A DNA stretch of 64,000 bases from Zygnema cylindricum (taxonomy: Eukaryota; Streptophyta; Zygnematophyceae; Zygnematales; Zygnemataceae), in assembly GCA_037447655.1 (NCBI GenBank), contig JBBHKE010002693.1:241718-305717 (forward strand), given 5' to 3'. How positions within the stretch are numbered: position 1 is the stretch's first letter; every line of letters starts with the position of its first letter. The position numbers and the translations under genes are program-made. This document shows, in pieces, positions 53,128 to 64,000 of the stretch. Under the pieces are notes generated by a model. That model was given only the letters and a program-made list of their open reading frames with translations. It made no database searches and was not told the DNA's origin.

Positions 53128-53874
53128 CTGTAGTGTGATGTCCACCGACCAGCTTTAGAACGACCGTCAAACCGTATCCTTATAAAGTGTACTTCTGCTG
53201 GCACTTCAGTGAGCCACCTGTACCTTTTCATTTTGCTTCATACGTCTGAAGGTGAATCTTGGAGGAACTTCAGCAGTTACAAGAAAGCTCGTAACTTTTA
53301 CAATCCATTGTTCAAATTGTTATCGCCTCTGCTGTACCATCCTAGTTATATTTCCAAGTTACTCATTTCTGAAGGTTATTCTCGTTGCAACTTTCGGTCC
53401 ACTGCCAATCATCCAATTCATTTTCTTCTGTGATAAGCCTCTGTAAAACCAAAGTCTAAGGAACCTTAAGCCGAATAAAGTTATTTATTGGAGCCTTCAG
53501 ACACCGAAAGGGTGAGGAGCCGGTCTGTTTGTCCCTTTGTTTCATATACTGATGATTTTTAAGGAATGCAATCAATCTAACTCGTAACTGGCGATGCATT
53601 CCTGTCGCTCATAGTTTAACATCAATCTTTAAGGTATCCTCCTTAAGATTGCAGCTGCTCTCCTTGCGTTAGGATCCTCTCTTTTTCTTTCTCTCTCTCT
53701 CCCTTGTTTCTTTGCTTTCTTCTTTCAGCGCCATGTTTATAGTGTCTGCCTTTTCTATTTGAATATGTCGAGTGTTCTTCATATCACAGTATCTAAAGTA
53801 ACTTATTTTCCTGAGACGGTTAAGTTATGCTCTAACAGTTGGTGTCGTAATGTTTTTTCTACAGAAATTTCAAA
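53128..53874 (+). promoter_or_regulatory. Promoter and 5' UTR of the transporter gene (inferred)
   Basis: A CT-rich leader (about 53655-53735, TTTCTTTCTCTCTCTCTCCC) precedes the gene. A splice acceptor TTTTTTCTACAG ends at 53864, ten bases before the start codon, so a 5' UTR intron is likely. A 75-codon open stretch at 53209-53433 has no recognised similarity and is probably not coding. No TATA box is assigned. Confidence 0.45.
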
Positions 53875-56800
53875 ATGCCGCCTTTGGACTCAGCACCCAT
53901 GGATATGGCTGTAAGTTTCCTGTCCGAGATATATACACTATCTGATCTAACTTCAGTTTTTCTGTTTATTAACTGACATTTGTTAAGTAATTGTCCTCAG
54001 CCTATCAGTGATGTTTAGTAGATTCTTTTTATATGATCAGGCTTGTAGATTAAGTTTACAATCGGTGAACTCTTGTGAAAGTCGGACTTCAATATCTCTC
54101 GTTTGTGCTGGAATATCCTTTCTTGTAGGCCCCTCGAATGGCTGTTACTCACTTTCACCTCGAGAATCAGTAAAGTTGTTCCAATTACATCTCGAAAGAT
54201 GAAAGCGGAAAGGTGGAAGTAGCTGATGGCAACAACTTTGACAATTTGCAGGAAGCGGAGCCTTTCCTGAAATTTGAGGATCCGGCCTCGAGAAATGGGG
54301 CAGGAGAATCTCCTGCGAAAGCTAACACAGGCGCAAGCGCCAAAGGAGAGAGTAGTGGAGGATATTTATCGTCAGTTAAGAAAATGATTTCCTCTACAAC
54401 AAGTACCGTAGCACCATTTTTAGCAGCAATAGCAGTATCCCTCACAGTTCTGCAGTGGTGGTTTTTCAACATTGCAGTCATCATCACCAATAAGTGGATT
54501 TTTCAGGTGCTTTTTTTTTCACCTTTTAGCTTGCCCTGTAGATGCGAGGATAGTTCTGCTGCTGTATTCGACGGAATAGAATTGTGTTGCTGAAACAGTG
54601 GACAATTTATTGATCATAGTACCTTCTGTTGCTAACATTTTCTTTCTGGACTTCTCAGATTGTGAGGATTTGTCTATGTTTCTTGGAAGAACCTGATATC
54701 GAGAATATACATTTTTTATGTTTTGCAGGTTGACTGAAATCCTTGTCGTTTTTGTGATGGCAGGAGTACTTGTTCACATTTCCTATGACCTTAACTTGTG
54801 TTCACTTCTTGGTTTCGTGGATCGGTGCCTACGTTTCAATTCATGTAAGCATGCCCTGTATATTGGTCGTATAAACACCACAACCTGGTTATTTTTTCTT
54901 TAGAGGGATGAAAACCTTTCTGCTAATTTTGGTCGCAAACTTTGTTTAATTTTCCTTTGTCATTTATCAGTTCATGCTGGTAACTTTGCCTGCTATTTTC
55001 CTCCACTACAAGTTACACCAGATGGTAGAGTCAATAACCAGTCGGAAGGGGAAAGGAAATACCCAAACATCTGCGAAACTTTCTCTCATTGAAGTTGAAG
55101 AGCGAAGATCATTGGTTTGCGGTCGATGAAGGTGTGCTGATGTCCATGCGATGGAATTCTTGGCTTGAATGCAGTTTTTGAAGTTGAGTCCTCTGATCGA
55201 AGTGAAGCCAGAGGATCGCTTACCTCGAATCCTCCCTCTCGCTTCTGTCACCTGCGTGAATATTGTGCTCGGGAATGTCAGCTTGCGATACATTCCAGTT
55301 TCGTTTGTCCAAACCATCAAAGCCTTAACACCAGCAACAACAGGTAAGGGCCAATCAAGTTGGAAAGGGTTCCGCTTATTTGAGTTGCTGTGTCTTTCTT
55401 GACGATATGCTGCTGGAAACAAGGACATTTGTTATTCCTCGGTCAGGCCTCGTGCTCCCAAGTAAATCGTCGAGGCTAAGCTTTTGCATTCCGCAATTAC
55501 TGTCAAGTTGTCAGAACAATTTCTGCTGGTTGTTGCACACCTAACTGATATTATTTTTTTCCTTGTGCAGTTTTGTTGCAGGTCCTTTTCTGGGGCAAGG
55601 GCTTCCACAAGCTTGTCTACTGGAGCTTGTTGCCTGTGGTGGGAGGAATGATTTTGGCGTCTTTCACAGAGCTCAGCTTTGTTTTGGCGGGATTTTTGGC
55701 AGCCATAGCTTCCTGCTTCATTACATCGACAGGTGTCATTCTCGCCGAGCATTTGCTGAGCGGCAAATACAAGTTCGACTCCATCAACACAGTATGTCCT
55801 ACTTGCCCATCCACAGATTTTGTAAATTGCTGAACTCATGGATCACTAATGAAACACAGCTTTTCTACATACTTGAACTCATCATTGATGAAAGAAATCA
55901 AATTAAGGCTTATGTTTAGAGGTTACAGTTCTACACAGAGTCCCGGAAAAAATCTGAACCATGCTGGACTATCTTTTTCCGAATGCGTCTCCTGTGAATG
56001 TCAGACCGCTTCTTTTTCTTTGGTGTATTCGCCGTTTTACTTCTGGCACGATGGGTGTTATTCAATGGCTCATAATGGGTGTTATACTTATGGCTCATGT
56101 CGGTCTATTCATAGTACTAAACGGACATAACTCTTGAATGTACAAATGTAAACGAATGTTAACGACTATGCTTGTCTTTTGACGACTTTTCAGGTATTTC
56201 ATATGGTTCCCTACTGCTTACAGCTCCTCATCCTTCCAGCTTTGGCGTTTGAAGGACCAGCAGTGTACACCTGGCTATTAAAAACTGAGGATTTATTTTG
56301 GCCTATAGTTGCGATCGTCACTTCAGGAGTGATGGCGTTTGGATTGAACTTCTCCCTTTATGCGGTTATTAAGGTTACAAGCGCTGTTACTTTCAATGTA
56401 GTCGGCAACTTCAAGGTAAGGCTCTTATGACCAATTGGTTTTTCCGTTAGACGCTTAGTTATGTTAGTTGACACCTGGATCATACCCACAAGCTTTTTCA
56501 ATTTAAGAGGACTACATGGTTGTACTAATTGCTTTCAATGCTGTATTGCTTTGTCTCGAAATTGTGGACTGCGATATGCTTTTCCATCGTCGCGTAATCA
56601 TAATTAAGCAGCGATGAGATGTCTGTTTTGGTCCTCTAGATGCTCGGCAGCAGTCAATTAAACCTTGTGACCTCCTTGTGTTGAGTCTGAGCAGTTGTCT
56701 GTTTCCTTTGGACGGGTGTGTCTGTCTCTCCAGGTTGCCGTGGCCGTTCTTTGCTCGTGGCTCGTGTTCCGCAATCCAATGAACCCTTTGAACATTCTGG

Positions 56801-56922
56801 GATGCGCCGTCACTGTTGGAGGGTGCACGTACTACGGCTATTTGCAACACTATTTCTCGCAGCAAGCCAAAGCCGTGGCCACAGCCGCCGCCACAGCCGC
56901 AAATAAACCTTCCAAAGTGTAA
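53875..56922 (+). CDS. Nucleotide-sugar transporter, KV/A/G (UDP-GalT1/GONST5-like) group, 403 aa
   Basis: Membrane antiporter of the TPT/EamA fold that would import UDP-sugars into the Golgi or endomembrane lumen for wall polysaccharide synthesis. Coding exons: 53875-53910, 54213-54506, 54764-54844, 55175-55343, 55571-55791, 56194-56415, 56734-56922. All joins use GT-AG and stay in phase through to the TAA. Residues 1-75 are a soluble Ser/Gly/Ala-rich N-terminus. TM1 holds LQWWFFNIAVIITNKWIFQ. Later landmarks are FPMTLTCVHF, VKPEDRLPRILPLASV, NIVLGNVSLRYIPVSF, TIKALTPATT, SFTELSF, YKFDSINT, AVTFNVVGNFK-V (the Lys-Val pair spans the last exon junction at 341/342) and GCTYYGYLQHY. It is full length for the family, with an Ala-rich cytosolic tail. 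The exact substrate (UDP-galactose, UDP-rhamnose or other) cannot be read from sequence. Confidence 0.93.
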
Positions 56923-57059
56923 AATTTAGTTTCTGACCTGTTTCGACCGCCAATTTTTTCAAGGCAAAAAGGATTTTTTGAAGGCAAAAGTTGAAGCCAG
57001 GACAGCACTGAAAGTGATCTGGCTGAAATGCTATTTTTTATTCTAGTATTTGTTTGTAA

Positions 57060-57065
57060 AATAAA
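57060..57065 (+). terminator. Polyadenylation signal of the transporter gene
   Basis: AATAAA 138 bp after the stop codon, followed by a T-rich stretch. Position and context are typical. Confidence 0.6.
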
Positions 57066-57884
57066 ACTTAGAGAAATAGTTTTTCATTTACTCGAGGGAA
57101 TGAGTGAACACTCCCTTTTATAGCCCCTCTACCTTTTTGCACCTGAGGGTGTATAGCTCAGTTAATCCAGTTAATGTATTTAAAATCTTTCTTCGCTTAG
57201 TTAGCTGTGATATTGCAGCATAGATCATTTAGTGTTGAAGAGGGATCTTTAGTTATTGAGCTTCAATAATATAGAAACTTCTAGGAGAGAAGTTGAGGTG
57301 ATAAAAGCAAATCACATTTGTATTCAACAAGAACTGAAAATGAAAATGAAAATGGAAACAAATGTTTCTCTGGAAATTGTTCTGTGAAAGTTCTGAAGGT
57401 ACGGGATGTGTTCTATGCATATTTGTTCAACGAGAGTTGAAAATGAAAATGAAATGAAATGAAATGGGAGGCTATCGAGAATTCCCCTAATTTCCCTACC
57501 CTTTTTTAAGATTTTTCCTGTTTAGGAAATTCTCTCTAATGTCGGAAAATGTTATCCAATGAAACATCCTTAAACGCCTTAGAGTAATCGTCAAAATTGC
57601 CCTCGAAAGCGGATATCCTCTTTTCTTTTGAAACTTCCTGAAACAACGGAAAATATCCTTATATAAAGATAAAATTTTACAAGAGAGTCGTATTGAAGGA
57701 ACATAGGACTTCCTAAAACTGCGATCAACTATTAGTTTAATAAAAATCATTAATTTGGTTGGTTCGGAAATCTCCACTAGATGGGTTGTTAAAACAGCTT
57801 AGATGTCAAAATAGCTGTTGGGTATTAGGTTTTAAGAGTTTTAGAAGCCTTAAAAAGATCTGTGTCCAGTGTGGGGTTTAAACC
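57066..57884. other. 3' flank and intergenic DNA
   Basis: No gene. Two related blocks (about 57323-57365 and 57427-57470) carry TGAAAATGAAAATGAAA runs after CAACAAGA or CAACGAGA. The target duplication of the next MITE starts at 57875. Confidence 0.4.
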
Positions 57885-58189
57885 ATAGTTCAAATGTAGG
57901 TGAGAGTAGGCCTATACAATATGCCTATTGTATGCAAAACATACAATATGACCTTAAGACCCATATTGTATTCGGACCTATCCGGACGAATTAAAACATT
58001 CGGACCAAAAATTGGACCAATTAAAACATTCGGACCAAATTTTTTTTTTTTACACCGTCAGATTCGGACGATCAGATGGTCGCTGATCAAAGTAGCGATC
58101 TAAGAAGATCACATGAAATGCCCATAACACAACTTACGATAAAGGCGCCGACCAAAGGCCTATCATAAAAACGCCTACTTTTGAACTAT
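57885..58189. mobile_element. Mutator-like MITE, 305 bp, 9/10-bp target duplication
   Basis: Ends ATAGTTCAAATGTAGG and CCTACTTTTGAACTAT. Flanks GGTTTAAACC (57875-57884) and GGTTTAAACT (58190-58199) differ at one base. It is nearly the same as 1067-1362 in reverse. Confidence 0.78.
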
Positions 58190-58863
58190 GGTTTAAACTG
58201 ATTTCCCAAAAACAGAAAACCTTTGATGTCAATTTAAACGGTTTTAACCCCCAGTTTTAACCTTTTCCAATGGTTAAACTATGTTTTTCTGGTTTTTGAA
58301 GGTTTACAATATGTACTTAGAAGTGTATCTGTCTATGTGGGAAGGTCTCTTTATTTTTATAACATATTTTTCTACTTATTGTTGATGAGAAACAACATTG
58401 TTAAAACCTTTTTCAGTGCAAAAATGCCTCTTTCTTAATTACCAATATACATTTTTTGGATGTAAACCGGCAGTTTAAAGTTGCATAGGAAGAATTTTAT
58501 TTTTTCTCACATGTGGATGTTTTCGGCCCAATAATTGGATTTTTTTTTTAAACGTTACCTTGTGTTTTCCGTACAAGCGTACACGTACGGTTTCCGTACC
58601 TTCAATCGCACGTACTTTGGTACTTGAAGGCACGATTCCTACGTGTAGGAATGCACGAACAGTAACTCGTCCAGAGTTTAAACTCCGAAAATTAAAATAT
58701 ACAAAATATTTTTTAACTCATTTTGCACCTTCGCTTCATGGAAGTGGCCAATCAGAGCGGAGTACAAATCCCGCTTGAAGCTAAATTTACCACACGTGTG
58801 GCCCACTTGACGCGAATATGATGTCATCATTAAAAACATTTTCCTGGCGATAAAAAGTGATCT
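58190..58863. other. Intergenic, no gene seen
   Basis: Nothing supported beyond AT-rich sequence with repeated GGTTTTAACC-like motifs near 58195-58300. Confidence 0.4.
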
Positions 58864-59681
58864 TAAGGGTACATTCGCATGAGCTAAAGTTACAGTTATT
58901 TTCTGTCGTTTTCCTCCATAACTTAGAAAAAAACGAGAAAATCCGCAGCCGTACCAAAAAATAGAAATTATCACCGTACAAGTTGCGTTACCTTAAAACT
59001 TTATACGTACATTAGTTTGTCGTCTAGCGCCATACAATTTGTCGTCTAGCGCATTTCGACCCACTTTCGCGTCCTTTCAACACGAGTTCAAACTTTACAT
59101 CAAATCACCTCGCGAGGTGATTTGAAATAAAGTCCAATAAGGTGAGCGAATACGCAGACACTGTCGCACGTGTCCGAAGTTTTTTACATTTTTTTTGCTC
59201 GGAGTACCAAAAAAAAAACACATTGCACGATTCCAGCCTGTGCGTACTGTTTTCCGTGCGCTGATTTCTGTACAAGGGCCGTCTCTCTCAAACACACGTG
59301 TCCTCACACATACGGCGTATGGTAAACATTGGTCACTTGTCTGCAAGTGGGATGACGAAAAACGAAACCGCATTTATGTGCGACAGCGAAAGGCATTTTA
59401 GGGTTTCGACACGTCGACAATGTGGGGTACGGACATTACGAAGTCACAAAAATTGTACAACGTGCGGAGAAACGCCTCAAATTGAAGCCGAGTGGAAGTT
59501 TCACCTCATTTTGTGTACCACTTCATTTGTCACAAAGTTTCGTACACGTCTACGTAAGTCACTTTTTTAAGTGACAAGTGATTTGCGTTTACATCCGAAT
59601 GCTATAAAAGTTGTACGGAGAATCTTTGCTAAAAAACAAAGTAACAAGACTAAGTTTCGGTTACATGCGAAAGTACCCTTA
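58864..59681. mobile_element. GGGTAC-type element A, 818 bp
   Basis: Inverted ends TAAGGGTACATTCGCATG and CATGCGAAAGTACCCTTA. Contains a perfect 24-bp palindrome (59101-59124) and CCACTTTCGCGTCC. Opposite orientation to elements B and C. Frames of 60-90 codons are not conserved between copies. Confidence 0.7.
59101..59124. repeat. 24-bp perfect palindrome
   Basis: CAAATCACCTCG followed immediately by its reverse complement. The core CCTCGCGAGG includes a TCGCGA site. The same motif recurs in element B, and in decayed form near 9390 and 63272. Confidence 0.9.
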
Positions 59682-60332
59682 GGGGTGCGTCCCTAAGTGC
59701 CAGTTTCTCCAAAAAAATTGCGCCGTACTGAAAAACTCCACAGCCGTACAAAGGAAGTGAAAAAAGTGAAGGACAATTTACGTTTATCTGTAGAACACGA
59801 TTTTGTCGTCTTGTTCTTTTCGACCCACGGCCACGTCATTCCACGTCAGTTTCAAACTTTACCTTAAAACATATCGGAGATGTGTTTTAAAGTAAACTAT
59901 CATCGGACCACAAATAGAAAAACACCTTCACATGTTTCAAAGGATTTCAAAAAATATCAACGAGGGATTTTTTTTGTCCGTTTCCATCCAGTACGGATTG
60001 TGTTTTATTGCAGGGGTTTAAAGAATTGAATGGCATTTCACGGCAACAACACAGGAGAGGCAAAGGCAAAAGCAAAGGCTTCAACCATGAACGGCACAGG
60101 GCTGGAAGGTTGTACATGTACAATGTCACGCAAAGACATGCGACTTCACAAGCAGTTTCAAAAAATACGGTGCGACAATATAAACTGTAGATTTTTAGAC
60201 GTCACCACCGTCATAGGCATTGTCGACGTATACAATCGTCACAAACTTAAAAGTAACGATTTCGTTTTTGCGCACTGGGACACTTAAAAAACGTGTACGA
60301 CGAATCTTAGCTACGATACAAAGTAAGTTCTT
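59682..60332. mobile_element. Related GGGT-type segment between elements A and B
   Basis: Starts GGGGTGCGTCCCTAAGTGCC directly after element A and shares interior motifs with the 9151-10063 element (CAGCCGTACAAAG, GACGTCACCA). A clear right terminus is missing. It may be a further nested or truncated member of the family. No coding evidence: the 60-85 codon frames lack similarity to anything known. Confidence 0.4.
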
Positions 60333-61298
60333 TAAGGGTACTTTCGCGTGTAATCGAAACTTTAGTCTTATAACTTTGTTTTTAGCGAAGATTCTCCGTA
60401 CTACTTTTAGAGCATTCCTATGTAAAGAAATGAAATCGTTACTTTAAAGAGTGATGGATGTAGACGCGTGTGTAATTTGTGACGGATGTAGACGACTACA
60501 AAACTTGCGACAATTGATGACGTTTACAAAATAGCGACAGTTGTAGGCGTCTTGTACTTGTGACATTGTAGATGTTTAGGGTTTGTGATATTTTGACGTC
60601 ACGCTCAATTATGACAGCGCTGACGTCACCAATTCTACAACTTTCCGCCATGGCTTCCTGATTGTGTTTTTTGTCCTTTCTCACTCTCATTGCCATCAAA
60701 ATACGGCCAAAGATAGTCAAAACAAATCGTTTTTAGAGACCTTTTATTTGATACCATTATTAACGTTTTTCATTGCAGGAATTGTGAGATAGACGCGGTA
60801 ATGAAAGAGGGAGAGAGAGAGGCGCTTTCACAGACTTCGCTTTTGCGAAATGGCGTCCGTTGGTCGAGAACCCCTCCACGGCCCCTTTACGGAAAAAACG
60901 CCCAGAAAAAGTCACGCAGAGCTAGGAAACGTGCAATGGGTTTTTTTTTGGTACTCCGCGCACAAAAATTGTCAACAAATTTCAACACGTGCAACAACAT
61001 CTGCATATTCGCTCACCTCATGGAACTTCATGAAAAATCACCTCGCGAGGTGATTTTATATAAAATTTGACGATGAGCTGGAAGGACCCGAAAGTGGATC
61101 GACGCGCTAGACGACAAGCTGCATCGCGCTAGACGCTAGACGACAACTGCAAGAACAATAAGGTTTTAAGGTAACTCAAATTGTAAGGTGGTAATTTCAA
61201 TTTTTTGGAACAGTTGCGGATTTTTTGGTTTTTTTCTAAGTTATGGAGGAAAATGACAAAAACTAAGTGTAACTTTACCACATGCAAAAGTACCTTTA
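60333..61298. mobile_element. GGGTAC-type element B, 966 bp
   Basis: Ends TAAGGGTACTTTCGCGTG and CATGCAAAAGTACCTTTA. Its body aligns with element C (62564-63528) over nearly its whole length in the same orientation, and with A in reverse. Carries the intact 24-bp palindrome at 61034-61057. No transposase. Confidence 0.7.
61034..61057. repeat. 24-bp perfect palindrome, second copy
   Basis: AAAATCACCTCG followed by its reverse complement; it differs from 59101-59124 only at the outermost base pair. Confidence 0.9.
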
Positions 61299-61571
61299 GG
61301 GTACGAGCATGTACGGGTAGTCGCAAGAGTTTCGGTTAAATTTTATTCCGTAAACGCGTATCGGGTAACGGTTTACAATTTAGGAGCGTGATATAACCCG
61401 GTTGGGTATCGGGTGTTCAGATTCTGAAAAAAAAAATGTCAGTTTCGGGTATCTAAAATGTTGAGTTTTGCGACCTTTGACATACATTAATGAAGCGTTA
61501 GCGTGGAGCGCTTCAAATAGAGCATCGTAAAAGGAGCAACACAATACATTGTTGAAATTTGCATTACGCTA
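61299..61571. other. Intergenic, no gene seen
   Basis: Short AT-rich spacer between element B and the next MITE. Nothing supported. Confidence 0.4.
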
Positions 61572-61783
61572 CAGTACACAGTGTATCGCTATTAGTGCAA
61601 ATAATTTTGTATCCACTTAAAACATATTTTCTCCGAACACACTTTTCCGATTTTCACATGAGGGTGAAAATCTTGGCTTTCAATTGCAACCGTCAGATTC
61701 GTAATCTGACATGTGTGTACGGAGAAAAGATGTTTTAAGTGGCGAAAAAAACATTAACACTAACAGCGATACACGGTGTACTA
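61572..61783. mobile_element. Tc1-like MITE, 212 bp, intact
   Basis: Ends CAGTACACAGTGTATCGC and GCGATACACGGTGTACTA, flanked by TA (61570-61571 and 61784-61785). The interior is a near-complete inverted repeat (TTAAAACATATTTTCTCCG against CGGAGAAAAGATGTTTTAA), so the transcript would fold into a long hairpin. Reference copy for the relics at 953-1488 and 10075-10270. Confidence 0.78.
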
Positions 61784-61807
61784 TACACTTCAATACTCTG
61801 ACCTGTA

Positions 61808-62329
61808 CTGTTCACCGCAAATCGTAATTAGAGTAAAGAAAAAATTAGAGTAAAAAAAGTAAAAAAAATAATTAGTGTTAATTACTCTAATTTGTGTGAT
61901 ATAACTTTTTCAAAACGAAATTTTACTCTAATTTATCAATAACTCTAATTTGGGTGTAAATTTTGGCGCTGAATATATCCACTGTAAATTATGTACAAGT
62001 ACAAAATTTGACAAAACGTACAGTTTCACGTCATTATGTTGTTTTCATTATGCGGTTTGTTAAAACGCAGTTACATGAAAACAACTTGTACTAAATCAAT
62101 ATTTGTACTTTTTTACTTAATAAAGGACAATTTTGCACGGTCAGACACCGGCCGTACGCCACACTGTTTAAAACGACACTGTATTAGAGTTATTAACACT
62201 CATTCAAAAAGTACCTTAAATAACGTAAAGAATAATTTAGAATAATGTACTCTATTTATGGTGATAGAGTCAAAATTTGCGGTGACAGAATTAGCGTACA
62301 TAAGTCTAATTACGATTCGTGGTGTTGCA
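61808..62329. mobile_element. Tc1/mariner-like MITE, 522 bp, TA target duplication
   Basis: Ends CTGTTCACCGCAAATCG and CGATTCGTGGTGTTGC, flanked by TA (61806-61807 and 62330-62331). Interior similar to the 317-950 family (GCACGGTCAGAC, GTACGCCACACTGTTTAAA). Non-coding. Confidence 0.68.
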
Positions 62330-62373
62330 TATCGAAAAAAATTGTGAGTAAAATGCTACGCTACGCATCACTA

Positions 62374-62541
62374 CACCGTGAATCGCTATTAGCGTAATGA
62401 AATAGATAGCGTAATGAAACAATTAGCATTATTTATGCTATTTGGGAATTTGGGGGTTTTGAAGGAAATCATTTACTCTAATTTGTTTTTTAAAGGGTTT
62501 TTATTAATTCTATTTGAGAATTTGGGTAAAAAAACGGTGTA
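62374..62541. mobile_element. Small Tc1-like MITE relic
   Basis: Left end CACCGTGAATCGCTATTAG after TA; right end AACGGTGTA. About 168 bp, AT-rich interior with TATTTGGGAATTTGGG and TATTTGAGAATTTGGG as internal repeats. Confidence 0.45.
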
Positions 62542-62563
62542 CCGCAATTAGAGTCATTCACGC

Positions 62564-63528
62564 TAAGGGTAATTTCGCATGTAACTGAAACTTAGTCTTG
62601 TTACTTTGTTTTTTAGCGAAGATTCTCCGTACAAATTTCAGAGCATTTGTATGTAAAGAAATGAAATTGTAACTTAAGATTGTGACGGATGTAGACGTGG
62701 GTGAAATTTTTGACGATTGTAGACGAGTACAAAACTCGCGACAATTGATGACGTTTACAAAATAGAGACGGTTGTACATGTCTAGCTACTTGTGGCATTG
62801 TTGGTGTTTAGGGTTTGTGACATTTCGACGTCACGCTCAAATTATGATAGCGTCGACGTCACTAATTCTAAAACATTCCGCCATGGTTTCCCGATTATGT
62901 TTTTTTCGTGTGATCTCACTCTACTTGCCAGCAAAATAAGCTAAAAGATAGCCAAAAGAAATATTTTTTATAGATCTTTCATTTGATACCTTTCTTGCCT
63001 TTTTTCATTGCAAGAATTGTGAGATAGACGCGTTAGTGGGAGAGGGAGAGAGAAAAAGGCGCTTACACGGACTTCGCTTTTGCGAAATGGCGTTCGTTGG
63101 TCAAACCCCACGGCCCCTGTACGGAAAAAAAAGCACGGAAAAAAGTCACGCACAGGTTGTAAACGTGCGGTGGGTTTTTTTTTTGGTACTCCACGCTGAA
63201 AAATTGTATCAAACTTCCGGCACGTGCGACAGCATCTGCCTATTCGTTTACCTCATGGAACTTTATTTAAAATCCCCTCGCTAGGTGATTTTATATAAAG
63301 TTTGAAGATGAGCTGGAAGGACGCGAAAGTGGGTCGAAATGAGCTAGACGACAAATTACTTCGCTCTAGACGACAAATTGCAGTACATACAAAGTTGTAA
63401 GGTAACGCAACTTGTAGGGTGTTAATTTCATTTTTTTGGAACAGCTGCTGATTTTCTCGTTTTTTTTAAGTTATGGAGGAAAACGACAGAAAATATCTGT
63501 AACTTTAGCACATCTGAAAGTACCCTTA
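62564..63528. mobile_element. GGGTAC-type element C, 965 bp
   Basis: Ends TAAGGGTAATTTCGCATG and CATCTGAAAGTACCCTTA. Same length and orientation as element B (966 bp) and alignable throughout, with a decayed palindrome at about 63270-63294 (AATCCCCTCGCTAGGTGATT). Non-coding. Confidence 0.7.
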
Positions 63529-64000
63529 CCTGTACTTCTGACGGTACGTAAACCTTCAGTCATAACGCCCCCAGGTGAACCTGAAAATATGTTTTGTGGA
63601 TAAAATAGTACAGTCCATCAATAGTACTTGGAGTCATGACATCGACGGAAAGCCACACAGAATGACAAAAACAATGATGAACTATCGGACGGTCAAGATT
63701 GTACAAAGTCTATTCGACTGCGACTGCATAACGTTATCCACACTGGACAAAATCATGTGAAACTGTTGTACTGTCTTTTCTTGTTGTCCGTACAGTCGTG
63801 CATGGGGCATGTCTAGATCCGCCAGACAAATTGCACCGACCATCCGACAGGTAATCTTCTACATATGTCCTTTCTTTTATGCATTGACTCTTTTGTTGAC
63901 CAAATATCCACGTGGCATTTAGCTAATCGTCAGGACTTCTTTTGAACGAATATATTCGTGACATTTTTTATCGTCTTCCTACCAGCTGTAAGTGGTGCTG
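63529..64000. other. Window edge, no feature supported
   Basis: No long reading frame, MITE end or repeat that I can recognise. A frame of 61 codons at 63575-63760 has no similarity that I know of. Confidence 0.4.

Noticed and set aside
55006-55839. Minus-strand frames of 140 and 135 codons within the transporter gene
   Set aside because: They overlap conserved transporter exons on the plus strand and have no independent support.
59101-59124. lox-like recombination site
   Set aside because: It is a simple perfect palindrome without an asymmetric spacer, it recurs only inside one transposon family and no recombinase gene is present.

Overview
This window looks like nuclear DNA of a streptophyte (land plant or charophyte-grade alga). 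Both real genes are intron-rich with GT-AG introns, and both belong to plant-type families: a PIAL-type SP-RING SUMO ligase and a KV/A/G-type nucleotide-sugar transporter. The rest is AT-rich repeat DNA with plant-style LTR retrotransposons and many short inverted-repeat transposons. No prokaryotic operon, CRISPR array, rRNA or tRNA gene is visible. The species cannot be named from sequence alone.

Layout. 0-2 kb: nested short transposons (MITEs). 2.08-8.54 kb: a complete but inactivated Ty1/copia element on the minus strand (5-bp target duplication GGCGT), inserted in a Mutator-like MITE. 9-13 kb: further MITEs. 13.19-23.94 kb: the PIAL-like gene, rebuilt here as 16 exons on the plus strand. 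24-27.5 kb: sparse DNA. 27.5-36.66 kb: a degenerate Ty3/gypsy element on the plus strand (target duplication CCCTA), itself carrying a 1.85-kb solo LTR of a diverged relative of the copia element (target duplication AGTGA). 37-53 kb: a repeat-only block with a 0.8-kb tandem duplication, a 17-bp minisatellite of about 2.9 kb split by a copia solo LTR (target duplication ATAAT), and several MITE families in inverted pairs. 53.88-56.92 kb: the nucleotide-sugar transporter gene in 7 coding exons on the plus strand. 57-64 kb: more MITEs, including three related elements of about 0.8-1 kb, two of which carry a perfect 24-bp palindrome.

The two genes are unrelated in function: one is a nuclear SUMO ligase, the other a Golgi or endomembrane sugar-nucleotide carrier. 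Most of the interest lies in the transposon record. Target duplications sort the MITEs into three groups: TA with CAGT-type ends (Tc1/mariner-like), TNA (Harbinger-like) and 9-10 bp (Mutator-like). The nesting gives a relative order of insertions. The copia element has a primer site matching the anticodon arm of initiator tRNA-Met, the half-tRNA priming mode known from Drosophila copia. The PIAL-like gene contains a tandem duplication that created a second splice acceptor and a possible 16-nt poison exon. All coordinates, exon joins and family calls come from reading the sequence by eye; no database search or alignment program was used.
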